A DNA stretch of 64,000 nucleotides from Fictibacillus sp. FJAT-27399 (GCF_001510655.1 NZ_LMVC01000002.1:1152379-1216378); one strand, 5' to 3'; counted from the first letter of the stretch, positions 56,259 through 64,000 are shown. The notes: a model not told the origin generated them from the sequence alone. Numbers and translations are program-made.

Positions 56259-56729
56259 TTGCTGGAGAATGAAAAACTAATTTATAAAATCAATAAAATG
56301 GTGGAACGTTTTAACTTATCAGTTGATGTTCAGATCGAGGCCAAATATCCGCTCGACCGAAATATCGGCGGGAAATATAATGCCGGAGATCATTCGATAA
56401 CATTGTATCTGGAAGAAATTCAATCTCAGTGTCAGTGGATGTTTCCTGAACAGGATGTCATGCTGGAGTATGCCCTGGTCATCTTTGCTCATGAAGCGGG
56501 CCATGCCACAGATCCCTATTTGCAAAAGCTAGTGGAACTGTACGATGATACAGAAGATGAACTGAAAAAAAGAAAGATTGAACTGATAGTTGAAGTTCAG
56601 GCCTGGAAGATTGCGAAGGCCCTCGTCAGGGATGTGCCAGATGGACTCTTCAACAAAATAAAAAGGATTTCCTTGGAACATCATTATAAAGCGGTTTCTG
56701 TTCGCATGGATGATGCGGGTGTCGCTTAA
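56259..56729 (+). CDS. Putative HEAGH zinc metallopeptidase
   Basis: A 156-aa protein starting with TTG directly after the helicase stop codon (AGAAGGGGAAATAA upstream). It has HEAGH at residues 78-82 in IFAHEAGHATDP, and EVQAW (Glu112) 30 residues later, an arrangement that fits a gluzincin-type third zinc ligand. No signal peptide, so it acts inside the cell. I cannot name the family; the substrate is unknown. A terminator follows. Confidence 0.75.
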   Translation: MLENEKLIYKINKMVERFNLSVDVQIEAKYPLDRNIGGKYNAGDHSITLYLEEIQSQCQWMFPEQDVMLEYALVIFAHEAGHATDPYLQKLVELYDDTEDELKKRKIELIVEVQAWKIAKALVRDVPDGLFNKIKRISLEHHYKAVSVRMDDAGVA

Positions 56730-56741
56730 AGCTCATATATA

Positions 56742-56781
56742 AAAGGTCCAGTGCTGATCGAACAGTACTGGACTTTTTTTG
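56742..56781 (+). terminator. Intrinsic terminator after the metallopeptidase gene
   Basis: GTCCAGTGCTG / CAGTACTGGAC stem with a 6-nt loop followed by seven Ts. Confidence 0.8.
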
Positions 56782-56798
56782 TGAGAATCTAACGTTTT

Positions 56799-57581
56799 TT
56801 ATCGAATGAACATTTGGACCCAGGCACCATTGTAGTACCCGACGCCAATCTGGCTATACTTGCTGCTTAAAATGTTTTCACGGTGACCTGTACTGTTCAT
56901 CCAGTCCTGCATCACCTGCTGGGGAGAACGTTGCCCTTCAGCGATGTTCTCACCGGCGGCTGTATATGAGATGCCGAATGTTTTCATCATGTCAAAAGGC
57001 GAGCCGTAAGTTGGTGAGGTGTGGGAGAAATAATTCCGTTCCACCATATCTTTTGCTTTGATCTGGGCGACATTGCTTAGTTTCTGGCTGAGAGTAAGCG
57101 GAGTGAGCCCTTGTTTGTTCCGTTCCTGGTTAACGAGGCTGGCCACTTCTTTGGCGTTAGCGCTTACATTAACCTGCTGGCTTGGAGCCGACTGGCTGAC
57201 AGTCTGACTTTCTGTTTTGTTGCTTGCTGGAAGCTCAATCGTTTGCCCGGGATATAGCAAGCTGGGATTCTTGACTTGCGGATTTTCCAGAATCAAAGAT
57301 TGGATGCTTTGTCCATATTTTTTTGAGATGGTATAGAGAGTGTCTCCGAAGCGGACGGTATATAATGCTGAATGATCAGGAATATAAATGACTTGTCCAG
57401 GATAGATCATCGTTTGGTGCAATAGATTCATATTCATTATAGTTTTAACGCTTGTCTGATGGGTTTGAGCAATTCTATAGATGGAGTCTCCCGGCTTTGC
57501 AGTATATGGACTTGCTGCAAAAGCGGCAGTCGTCATACTCAGAAAAGCGGTAAGACTTAATGCGGCCGTTTTAAAAAACAT
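56799..57581 (-). CDS. Secreted LysM-CAP domain protein
   Basis: A 260-aa exported protein: signal peptide (1-22), two LysM repeats (about 25-67 and 74-118) for peptidoglycan binding, a Ser/Gln-rich linker and a CAP/SCP domain (about 140-260) with NYFSHTSPTYG, GENIAEGQ and STGHRENIL. Similar proteins (YkwD-like, SafA-associated) are found in the Bacillus cell wall or spore coat. AGGAGGAACT precedes the ATG. Confidence 0.9.
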   Translation of the reverse strand: MFFKTAALSLTAFLSMTTAAFAASPYTAKPGDSIYRIAQTHQTSVKTIMNMNLLHQTMIYPGQVIYIPDHSALYTVRFGDTLYTISKKYGQSIQSLILENPQVKNPSLLYPGQTIELPASNKTESQTVSQSAPSQQVNVSANAKEVASLVNQERNKQGLTPLTLSQKLSNVAQIKAKDMVERNYFSHTSPTYGSPFDMMKTFGISYTAAGENIAEGQRSPQQVMQDWMNSTGHRENILSSKYSQIGVGYYNGAWVQMFIR

Positions 57582-57746
57582 AGTTCCTCCTTATTAAATG
57601 ATTCTCGCAATTCAAATATTCACACATCCAGTAAATGAAAACAACTGGGAATCAAAGGGAAATCGTTTTCATGATACAATCTGCCTTTTTGCAGTAAAAT
57701 TTGTTATGATAGTTGAGTTGAAACTAAGCTAATGGAGTGAAAATTA

Positions 57747-58658
57747 ATGAGTTACCAAGTGTTGCTGTTTTATAAATACATCACGATTCAAGATCCAGAG
57801 CAATTCGCTGCTGAGCATCTTGAATTCTGTAAATCGATAGGATTAATGGGAAGGATCCTTGTAGCAAATGAAGGGATCAACGGAACGGTATCTGGAACGA
57901 CCGATCAAACGGGCTTATATATAGAGCATATGAAAAATGACAGCCGGTTTCACGATATCGTATTTAAGATCGAGCAGTCTGAAACCCACGCATTTAAAAA
58001 GATGAAAGTTAAATTGAAAAGAGAGATTGTAAACCTAAACTTGGAAGAAGATGTTAACCCGAATGAGCTGACTGGCTATCATCTTGCGCCAAAAGATTTT
58101 TATGCAGCAATGCAGCAGGAGGATGTGGTTATACTCGATGCCAGAAACACCTATGAATATGACCTTGGCCATTTTAAAGGCGCCATCCGGCCTGATGTTG
58201 AAACGTTCAGAGATTTGCCAGACTGGATCAGGCGAAATTTCAGCCAGTACAAGGACAAGAAAGTGCTAACGTACTGTACGGGAGGCATACGGTGTGAAAA
58301 GTTTTCGGGCTTCTTATTAAAAGAAGGGTTTCAGGATGTCTCCCAATTAGAGGGCGGAATCATTTCCTATGGCTATGATGAAGAAGTGAAGGGAGACCTT
58401 TGGGACGGAAAATGCTATGTCTTTGATGAGCGCATCTCAGTACCGGTCAACAGAGCAGGAACAGAAAAGGTAGTAGGCACATGCTATCATTGCGGCAAGC
58501 CCGAGGAACGCTATGTGAAGTGCGGCAATCCGGAATGCAACAAACACCTGCTCATGTGTGAAGAATGTGAGCACGAGCATAAGCGGGCATGCAGCATTCA
58601 TTGCCGGGACCATAAGGACAACCGCTATGTAAAAGAAAACCGTTCGATTGAAGCCTAA
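57747..58658 (+). CDS. trhO: tRNA uridine(34) hydroxylase TrhO
   Basis: A 303-aa enzyme that hydroxylates U34 of tRNA, the first step of 5-(carboxy)methoxyuridine formation. The N-terminal ferredoxin-like domain ([28 protein letters not shown]) is followed by a rhodanese domain with active-site Cys in [12 protein letters not shown] and a Cys/His-rich C-terminal region (CYHCGK, CNPEC-like, CEECEHEH). Family formerly YceA/YbfQ. Confidence 0.95.
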   Translation: MSYQVLLFYKYITIQDPEQFAAEHLEFCKSIGLMGRILVANEGINGTVSGTTDQTGLYIEHMKNDSRFHDIVFKIEQSETHAFKKMKVKLKREIVNLNLEEDVNPNELTGYHLAPKDFYAAMQQEDVVILDARNTYEYDLGHFKGAIRPDVETFRDLPDWIRRNFSQYKDKKVLTYCTGGIRCEKFSGFLLKEGFQDVSQLEGGIISYGYDEEVKGDLWDGKCYVFDERISVPVNRAGTEKVVGTCYHCGKPEERYVKCGNPECNKHLLMCEECEHEHKRACSIHCRDHKDNRYVKENRSIEA

Positions 58659-58669
58659 ATGAGTACCGG

Positions 58670-58701
58670 GTACCCTTTAATTTAGAGAGGGTACTTTTTT
58701 T
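58670..58701 (+). terminator. Intrinsic terminator after trhO
   Basis: GTACCCT / AGGGTAC stem with an 11-nt loop followed by a run of Ts. Confidence 0.75.
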
Positions 58702-58766
58702 ATACTGGAAGGCGTTTTCAATAGGTGTATAATATAGGCAGAGACATCAAGAAAGGTGTGTATTCA

Positions 58767-58952
58767 ATGATTGATGTGGAATTCCCGGAAAATAAGCTTG
58801 AACTTCTGCCAGCTGTCTTCATCTTCATCATTTTTGTGATTCTGGCGTGGATGACGGTTAAATTTCTTAAACAGTTACATACAAAGGAACTGAAAAAAGC
58901 TGAAGCAGCAGAAGCTAGAATGAAAGAATTTGAACTTCAAAATAAGCATTAG
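58767..58952 (+). CDS. Small single-helix membrane protein, unrecognised
   Basis: A 61-aa protein with one membrane helix (about residues 12-32, PAVFIFIIFVILAWMTVKF) followed by a charged helical cytoplasmic tail rich in Lys, Glu and Ala. The ATG at 58767 is used with GAAAGGTG upstream. A TATAAT box lies at 58727-58732. I do not recognise a family. It ends at a strong bidirectional terminator shared with the peptide transporter gene. Confidence 0.65.
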   Translation: MIDVEFPENKLELLPAVFIFIIFVILAWMTVKFLKQLHTKELKKAEAAEARMKEFELQNKH

Positions 58953-59001
58953 TACGCATTAAAAACAGGCAGCCGGCCAGGCTGCCTGTTTTTAATGCGT
59001 A
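58953..59001. terminator. Bidirectional terminator, 22-bp perfect arms
   Basis: Perfect inverted repeat, arms 58953-58974 and 58980-59001, loop GGCCA, with T5 in one arm and A5 in the other; serves the small membrane protein gene (+) and the transporter gene (-). Confidence 0.9.
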
Positions 59002-59011
59002 TTTACATGTT

Positions 59012-60403
59012 TTATTCAGCTGCCATTTTCACAAGTTTTTTAGAAAGGCTTAGGAGTATAAGACCAAGGAAGATGGTAACTCCGCCGATGATCATGAATA
59101 CTTCAAAGTATCCTAATGATTCAGTAGTAGAAGCCAATTGTCCGGCAAGGATGTTGGCAAAACCAGATCCAGCAAGCCAGACACCCATCATAAGGGAAGC
59201 CAATTTAACTGGAGCGAGTTTACTGGTCATGGACAAACCAACCGGCTGTAAGCAAAGCTCACCGATCGTATGGAGGAAATAAGTCAGTACCATGAAGATC
59301 ATGTTTGCTTTAACTGCTGAAGAATCGCCGGTTCCTGTTTGAATAAGAGCAGGAACAAGAACAGCAAAACCAGCACCAAGCAGCATCATACCAATTGCCA
59401 TTTTCGTAGGAGTTGGCAGGTCTCCGCGTTTTGATTTTGATAATTTAACCCATAAGATAGAGATGATTGGAGCAAAGATTACGATAAACAATGGGTTAAG
59501 TGACTGGAACCAAGAAGTCGGAACCGTCCATCCAAATACTGTACGGTCAATGAACTTGTCCGTATAAAGGGTTAACGAGCTTCCGGCTTGTTCAAAACCT
59601 GCCATGAAGAAGATAACAAAGAACGTCAGAATTACGATAACTTTCACTCTGTTTTTCTCCACTTTAGTAAGAGGTTTCTTTTTCACATTATCGCTGACAG
59701 TATTTTGAGCAGCTCCAACGGGCTTTTTGCCGATGTCGCCTAATAATTTGTTTCCAAGAAAGTTGAATAGGAGCTGGCCGATAATCATTCCGATGGCCGC
59801 CGCTAAGAATCCAAATTTAAATCCGAAATGCTCAACACCATTAACTGTTGTTTTAAAGAAATCTTCAGCAAGAAATCCTACAATGAGTGGAGAGAAGAAT
59901 GCACCAATGTTGATTCCCATATAGAAAATAGTGAACGCAGCATCTTTACGGGCATCATTTTTAGAGTATAGATCACCAACAAGCGTAGAAATGTTTGGTT
60001 TAAAGAAGCCGTTTCCGATGATCAACAATGCAAGTCCAGCGAAGAATGCAGGTTTACTCTGATTGGCAAACAATACAAGGTTACCAAGCGCCATTGTGAC
60101 ACCGCCTATGGTAATCGCAAGTCTTTTGCCCAGGAATCGGTCTGTTAAATATCCGCCTATCATTGGTGTGAAGTATACAGCACCGGTGAAGAATCCATAA
60201 ATACTCATGGCCACGCTATCACTCATGCCTAGACCGCCGCTGATCAGCGATTTAGTCAAGTAAAGGACCAGAATGGCTCTCATGCCATAATAGCTGAACC
60301 TCTCCCACATTTCAGTGAAGAAGAGCAAGTATAATCCAGGTGGATGTTTCTTTTTTGTATGGAGCTGAATGTCCTGCTCCACTTTTACAGTTGCTTCCAT
60401 CAT
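59012..60403 (-). CDS. dtpT: Proton-dependent di-/tripeptide transporter (POT family, DtpT-like)
   Basis: A 463-aa major facilitator of the POT/PTR2 family with about 12-14 helices. The signature FFTEMWERFSYYGMRAILVLYL (given in part: TEMWERFSYYGMRAI) carries the ExxER motif for proton coupling; KPNISTLVGDLY is also typical. GGAGG precedes two Met codons on the reverse strand. Imports small peptides. Confidence 0.93.
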   Translation of the reverse strand: MMEATVKVEQDIQLHTKKKHPPGLYLLFFTEMWERFSYYGMRAILVLYLTKSLISGGLGMSDSVAMSIYGFFTGAVYFTPMIGGYLTDRFLGKRLAITIGGVTMALGNLVLFANQSKPAFFAGLALLIIGNGFFKPNISTLVGDLYSKNDARKDAAFTIFYMGINIGAFFSPLIVGFLAEDFFKTTVNGVEHFGFKFGFLAAAIGMIIGQLLFNFLGNKLLGDIGKKPVGAAQNTVSDNVKKKPLTKVEKNRVKVIVILTFFVIFFMAGFEQAGSSLTLYTDKFIDRTVFGWTVPTSWFQSLNPLFIVIFAPIISILWVKLSKSKRGDLPTPTKMAIGMMLLGAGFAVLVPALIQTGTGDSSAVKANMIFMVLTYFLHTIGELCLQPVGLSMTSKLAPVKLASLMMGVWLAGSGFANILAGQLASTTESLGYFEVFMIIGGVTIFLGLILLSLSKKLVKMAAE

Positions 60404-60441
60404 GATGCCTCCAATTTGTTTAATCTATAAATATTTTAATT

Positions 60442-60536
60442 TACTAAATATTTAGTAGTCAATAACAATTAAATGGAAAAGCTATTATAATTCAATTGTG
60501 AAAATAATGAATATTTTCACAAAAAAGCGCTTTCCT
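60442..60536. promoter_or_regulatory. Candidate operators in the dtpT-phosphodiesterase divergent gap
   Basis: A perfect 16-bp palindrome TACTAAATATTTAGTA at 60442-60457 and a perfect inverted repeat with 11-bp arms, TTGTGAAAATA-atgaa-TATTTTCACAA, at 60496-60522; a cre-like AAGCGCTTTC follows at 60526-60536. They lie 40 to 130 bases upstream of dtpT. Confidence 0.45.
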
Positions 60537-60602
60537 TGATATCACTAAGGATTACGGCCTATGAAAAAATGACCAAGTGTGAAAAAGAAGGAGAAATTTT
60601 TT

Positions 60603-61100
60603 ATGAAAATTGTCGTGATAGCTGACACCCATATGCCCAAAAAGTCCAAAAAGCTGCCTGAAAGGCTCCTGTGTGACCTGGAAACTGCCGACCTCATTAT
60701 CCATGCTGGCGACTGGCATACGTTAGATTTATACAATGAGCTGCAATTCTATGCACCTGTCAAAGGAGTGACAGGAAATGTGGATGGACTGGAAATGAAA
60801 GAACTTCTAAGTGAGAAACTCATCCTTGAAATCAATGGATACAAAATAGGCATCGTTCATGGACATGGAAAGAAACAGACGACAGAGAAAAGGGCAATCA
60901 CTGCTTTTCAGGATGAAAAAGTGGACTGCATCATCTTTGGCCACTCCCATATTCCTAAGAACTATATGTTCAATGAGATTCTTATGTTCAACCCAGGTTC
61001 ACCAACTGATAAACGTAGAGAAAAATATTTTTCTCACGGCATCCTTACAATTGATCAGGAACTAAAAGGTAAGCATATCTTTTATAGAGATAAAATTTAA
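60603..61100 (+). CDS. YfcE/MJ0936-type metallophosphodiesterase
   Basis: A 165-aa calcineurin-like phosphoesterase. Metal-ligand motifs in order: DTH (8-10), HAGDWH, TGNVDG, VHGHG and FGHSHIP. The ATG at 60603 follows AAGGAG by 9 bases; a GTG at 60579 overlaps. Small members of this family are phosphodiesterases with broad substrates; the natural one is unknown. Confidence 0.9.
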   Translation: MKIVVIADTHMPKKSKKLPERLLCDLETADLIIHAGDWHTLDLYNELQFYAPVKGVTGNVDGLEMKELLSEKLILEINGYKIGIVHGHGKKQTTEKRAITAFQDEKVDCIIFGHSHIPKNYMFNEILMFNPGSPTDKRREKYFSHGILTIDQELKGKHIFYRDKI

Positions 61101-61212
61101 CATTATAAACTAATAAGCAGTTTATTCCTATTCTCGCCGAAATTCAAATATTGGGATTGAACGCCTAGAACTGAACCGTAAAACCTTAAAATAGTTCCGA
61201 TCATATAAAAAA

Positions 61213-61456
61213 GGGGCTGTCCTGAAAGTCGAAAATTGACCTTCAGCAGCTCCTTTTTGGCTTGAAAATCTTCAATGAAAAGTTGATTGAAGTGGAAGGT
61301 GCGAGGCTCCTGCGGGACTAGCGTGACAGGTGAGACTCCCGCAGGCGCTAGCGCCAAAAAGTAGGCGTTCACGCCGGTAAGGCCCACCGCACGCCCCGCG
61401 GAAAGCGAGCACCCTGGAACGGAAATCAACAGCTTACAGACTTCTTGGACAGCCCC
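61213..61456. repeat. MITE-like GC-rich repeat element
   Basis: Bounded by perfect 10-bp terminal inverted repeats GGGGCTGTCC (61213-61222) and GGACAGCCCC (61447-61456). The GC-rich core begins GTTGATTGAAG and ends GGAAATCAAC and has nested hairpins (CCTGCGGG / CCCGCAGG; palindrome GGCGCTAGCGCC). I recognise the core as a repeat widespread between genes of Bacillaceae. No reading frame. The surrounding 61101-61560 holds nothing else recognisable. Confidence 0.7.
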
Positions 61457-61561
61457 ACCTTTTCCGCTCAAGAGGGTTAACGGAAAAGCCTTCACATTAG
61501 CAGGGATTAAGAGAATTCGATAGTCTCTAAATAAAATGTTTGAATTTTTAATATACAGGTG

Positions 61562-61590
61562 TTGATAGCTGCCTGAAAGTTTGTTAGTAT
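61562..61590 (+). promoter_or_regulatory. Predicted promoter of serA and its riboswitch
   Basis: TTGATA at 61562-61567, 17-bp spacer, TAGTAT at 61585-61590; the riboswitch starts about 15 bases downstream. Confidence 0.65.
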
Positions 61591-61604
61591 AAAACAAATT
61601 AAAA

Positions 61605-61708
61605 GGCTATGTGTAACTGGCGAAACGCGGATAACCGCGAGGGAGCACATAGTGTCGCAGCCGTTCGCCTGGGCAGAGGTAAGGAGATTTTTTCCCTTAC
61701 CTCTTTTC
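61605..61708 (+). promoter_or_regulatory. ZTP (pfl) riboswitch upstream of serA
   Basis: Outer helix CTATGTG (61607-61613) / CACATAG (61646-61652) encloses the conserved ACTGGCG (61616-61622), the hairpin CGCGG-ataa-CCGCG (61626-61639) and GGGAGC. Then comes the second domain with CCG..CGCCTGGGCA (61661-61675); GGCG (61619-61622) can pair with CGCC (61666-61669) as the pseudoknot. This is the ZTP/ZMP riboswitch plan. A terminator AGAGGTAAGG / CCTTACCTCT (61675-61704) follows directly, so ligand binding probably decides read-through into serA. Confidence 0.85.
61675..61708 (+). terminator. Terminator of the ZTP riboswitch expression platform
   Basis: Perfect 10-bp stem, 10-nt loop, followed by TTTT; its 5' arm begins at the last base of the aptamer. 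Confidence 0.8.
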
Positions 61709-61808
61709 TGTTTATTTGAGGAAGTATAGGGTAATTCGTAAGTTTCCTGCTTTACTTTTGATAATTTGATTAAAGAGGAAACCATCATAAAAAAGAGGAG
61801 AGAACCAA

Positions 61809-63008
61809 ATGACGACAATCACGTTAGAAAAAGGAAAAACCATCAAAACCTTAAATAATATAGCGGAAAGCGGTCTGAAGGTATTCAACAAAGGCAACTA
61901 TATTATAGACAACGACAGTGACAATCCTGAAGCGATCGTTGTTCGCAGCTTTAACATGCACTCTTTAACATTTGGAGATGAACTCAAAGCCATTGCGCGG
62001 GCTGGGGCGGGAGTTAATAATATTCCGGTTGAACTATGTACTGAGCAAGGAATTGTTGTTTTTAACACTCCTGGAGCTAATGCGAACGCGGTAAAAGAAA
62101 TGGTACTGACATCATTAATGGCTTCATCCAGGAACCTTTTTGCCGGTGTGGAATGGACAAAGACTTTGGAAGGCGAAGGTGAACAAATACCAAAACTTGT
62201 AGAAGCAGGAAAGAAACAATTTCTTGGAAAAGAAATCAAGGGAAAAACGTTGGGTGTAATAGGTTTAGGTGCAATCGGTGCACTTGTAGCGAATGATGCG
62301 CTTGATTTAGACATGGATGTAATTGGGTTTGATCCGTTCATCTCCGTGGATACAGCCTGGAACCTGTCCCGCAATGTACAGCGGGCGATGACGCTTGAAC
62401 AGTTATTTGCCGAATCAGATTATCTTACAGTACATGTTCCTTTAACGCCTGATACAAAAGAGATGTTTAATCAGAAAGCGTTCAATGTTATGAAACCGGG
62501 AGTCCATATATTAAATTTCTCTCGCGGAGAGCTTGTGAACGAAAAGGATATGGAAATCGCACTCGAAAATGGAATCGTCGGCCAATATATTACTGACTTT
62601 CCGAATGAAAATGTGCTGAAAATGAAAAATACTGTTCCGGTCCCACACCTTGGAGCTTCCACGAAAGAATCAGAGGAAAATTGTGCCATTATGGCGACCC
62701 GCCAGGTGAAGGAATTTTTAGAAACCGGAAACATCAGAAACTCCGTAAACTTTCCAAACGCTTCCCTTCCTTATACAGGAAAGCTGCGAGTGGCAGCTTT
62801 CCACGAAAACGTACCGAATATGGTGGGCCAGATCACACTTGCTGTATCAAGCTATAATTTGAACATCGCTGACATGGTTAACAGAAGCCGAGGAGGATAC
62901 GCCTATACGATGATTGACATTGACAATAAGGTAAACGGCGAGGTAATCCCTGGTTTAGAAGATAAGATCAAAGAAATTGACGGCATCATTACAACGCGTG
63001 TGATCTAA
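61809..63008 (+). CDS. serA: D-3-phosphoglycerate dehydrogenase SerA, short form
   Basis: A 399-aa NAD-dependent enzyme starting serine synthesis. The NAD-binding GVIGLGAIGALVAN (about 148-161), HVPLTPDTKEMF, NFSRGELVNE and HLGASTKESEENCA are typical. A C-terminal ACT domain (about 320-399) is present; the long C-terminal domain of the 525-aa B. subtilis form is not. The ribosome binding site is AGAGGAGAG. Regulated by the upstream ZTP riboswitch. Confidence 0.93.
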   Translation: MTTITLEKGKTIKTLNNIAESGLKVFNKGNYIIDNDSDNPEAIVVRSFNMHSLTFGDELKAIARAGAGVNNIPVELCTEQGIVVFNTPGANANAVKEMVLTSLMASSRNLFAGVEWTKTLEGEGEQIPKLVEAGKKQFLGKEIKGKTLGVIGLGAIGALVANDALDLDMDVIGFDPFISVDTAWNLSRNVQRAMTLEQLFAESDYLTVHVPLTPDTKEMFNQKAFNVMKPGVHILNFSRGELVNEKDMEIALENGIVGQYITDFPNENVLKMKNTVPVPHLGASTKESEENCAIMATRQVKEFLETGNIRNSVNFPNASLPYTGKLRVAAFHENVPNMVGQITLAVSSYNLNIADMVNRSRGGYAYTMIDIDNKVNGEVIPGLEDKIKEIDGIITTRVI

Positions 63009-63024
63009 TAACAAATAAAATTGT

Positions 63025-63066
63025 AAAGAAAGCCTCAATTCCTTTAAGGAATTGAGGCTTTCTTTA
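63025..63066. terminator. Bidirectional terminator after serA
   Basis: Perfect inverted repeat with 18-bp arms (63025-63042 and 63048-63065) around TTTAA, shared with the convergent DUF2512 gene. Confidence 0.9.
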
Positions 63067-63420
63067 TATAGGTTCGCTATGAGCTTTATGAGAAGCCAAT
63101 AAATAACGGTGCGTAAAAAATTCGAGGATTCCCAGTAAGACACTTGTTAAAAGAGCGCCAAACCAAGTAACAGAAGCTTCCCATTGAAAGTTTGAGGCAT
63201 AATAGAGAATGATACAGGATACCGCCACATCAATGAATACACTGATCCAAAGAGCCCCTTTGCGAAGGACAAAGTATTCGACTGCGACTCCAAGAATTGC
63301 AAGCGTCATTCCCACCACAATGATTTGCCAATAACTCTCGAAATGTACACCTGGAAAGAAAAAAGCAGCGACGAATAAAACAATGGGAATCGCAATAAGT
63401 TTTATGATCAAACTGGTCAT
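63064..63420 (-). CDS. DUF2512 membrane protein (YndM-like)
   Basis: A 118-aa membrane protein with four helices (about 4-24, 31-51, 57-77 and 86-105), without catalytic motif. AGGAGG lies 11 bases before the ATG on the reverse strand. The pattern fits the DUF2512/YndM family of Bacillus. Function unknown. Confidence 0.8.
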   Translation of the reverse strand: MTSLIIKLIAIPIVLFVAAFFFPGVHFESYWQIIVVGMTLAILGVAVEYFVLRKGALWISVFIDVAVSCIILYYASNFQWEASVTWFGALLTSVLLGILEFFTHRYLLASHKAHSEPI

Positions 63421-63529
63421 ATCATATTTAACCTCCTGTCTGCTGATATTGTAACCACGATCTTTTGTCTCAATTCAGCAAAAATGAAGCATACTAAACA
63501 TCAGCTGAAAAAAGACAGGAGTGGAGGAC

Positions 63530-64000
63530 ATGCCAGAACTTCCAGAGATGGAGAATTACAGGATGGCGTTATCCCGCCAGTTGAAAGCAAAGCCAATTAC
63601 ACAGGTGGAGATCAACCGTAAAAAATCCATTAATAAAAAATCGGAGATCTTTGCAGCAGAATTGCAGGGAGCGGTGGTTACTGATATAAGAAGGCGGGCT
63701 AAGTATCTGATTTTTCAATTGAGCACCGGGAACGCACTGCTGCTCCATCTCATGCTCGGCGGGTGGATGTATATTGGAAATAATCAAGATAACCCTGATC
63801 GGACTAAGCAAGTCATTTTATCCTTCGGCGATAAAAGGCTTTATTTTATTGGGTTACGGTTAGGTTATCTTCATTTGCTGAAGTGGATTGAGCTTAAAGA
63901 AAAATTGGAAGAGCTGGGTCCAGAGCCTCTTAATCCCGATTTTACCCTCGAAAAGTTACAGGAACGCCTAGGTTCGAAGAGAGGGACATTGAAATCCATC
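63530..64000 (+). CDS. Formamidopyrimidine-DNA glycosylase family protein, 3' end missing
   Basis: The gene starts with ATG at 63530 (GTGGAGG upstream) and is open to the window end: 157 residues seen. MPELPEMENYRMAL carries the Pro2-Glu3 catalytic N-terminus of Fpg/Nei DNA glycosylases; RRAKYLIFQL and LLLHLMLGGWMYI follow as in the N-terminal beta-sandwich domain. The helix-two-turn-helix and zinc finger would lie beyond the edge. LxLGGW differs from the usual LRMTG, so it may be a divergent member rather than canonical MutM. Confidence 0.88.
   Translation, partial: MPELPEMENYRMALSRQLKAKPITQVEINRKKSINKKSEIFAAELQGAVVTDIRRRAKYLIFQLSTGNALLLHLMLGGWMYIGNNQDNPDRTKQVILSFGDKRLYFIGLRLGYLHLLKWIELKEKLEELGPEPLNPDFTLEKLQERLGSKRGTLKSI

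Noticed and set aside
60496-60522. Rex-binding site upstream of dtpT
   Set aside because: The half sites TTGTGAA and TTCACAA are right but the spacing is 13 bases instead of 4.
1-64000. CRISPR arrays, tRNA or rRNA genes, prophage or complete insertion sequences
   Set aside because: None was seen on reading both strands; the only repeats are the intergenic families listed.

Overview
The window is a stretch of chromosome from a low-GC, endospore-forming Firmicute of the Bacillaceae type. Evidence for this is a gene order that follows the Bacillus subtilis ypfD-to-recU segment almost gene for gene, sporulation genes (spoIVA, a spoVIF homologue, ypjB, an sspM-like small protein, racA), bacillithiol genes, strong AGGAGG ribosome binding sites and frequent GTG/TTG starts. 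The genus is not provable from this sequence; a Fictibacillus-like organism is my guess. No rRNA, tRNA, CRISPR array, prophage or complete insertion sequence was seen.

Layout. 1-6.4 kb: ypfD (cut by the window edge), ypzI, yphA, der, plsY, gpsA, a spoVIF homologue, yphE, yphF. 6.5-9.7 kb: spoIVA, hup (HU), and folE with mtrB (the TRAP protein). 9.7-14.5 kb: a menaquinone block, hepS-menG-mqnP-ubiX-mqnA-hepT, combining heptaprenyl diphosphate synthase with genes of the futalosine route. 14.5-21.8 kb: ndk, cheR, and a trp operon trpDCFBA-hisC behind a TRAP-type attenuator. aroF, aroB, aroH and trpE, which precede trpD in B. subtilis, and tyrA-aroE, which follow hisC, are absent; the second gap holds a predicted small-RNA gene with a CcpA-like box. 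22-30.7 kb: ypiA, ypiB, ypiF, the menaquinol:cytochrome c reductase qcrABC, ypjA, ypjB, a zinc peptidase, ypjC (reverse) and ypjD. 30.7-38.2 kb: dapB, mgsA, bshB1, bshA, cca, birA, then panBCD behind a structured leader. 38.3-46.6 kb: dinG, ypmA, ypmB, aspB, asnS, dnaD, nth, ypoC. 46.6-51.7 kb: a LysM/GH18 hydrolase facing ponA-recU and a glutaredoxin-like gene. 51.8-56.8 kb: yppC, an sspM-like gene, racA, yppE and a three-gene operon (unknown protein, DEAD-box helicase, HEAGH metallopeptidase). 56.8-64 kb: a LysM-CAP protein, trhO, a small membrane protein, a peptide transporter, a phosphodiesterase, serA behind a ZTP-type riboswitch, a DUF2512 membrane protein and the start of a formamidopyrimidine-glycosylase family gene.

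How it fits together. HepS/HepT make the C35 side chain, MqnA, MqnP and UbiX belong to the futalosine route to the naphthoquinone head, MenG does the last methylation, and the QcrABC complex oxidises the resulting menaquinol. TRAP (MtrB) and its RNA target (the trp leader) lie 6.4 kb apart. Regulatory RNA is dense: TRAP attenuator, pan-type leader, ZTP riboswitch and a candidate small RNA. Intergenic regions also carry two Bacillaceae-type repeat families, several copies of one being clustered at 52.86-53.10 kb.
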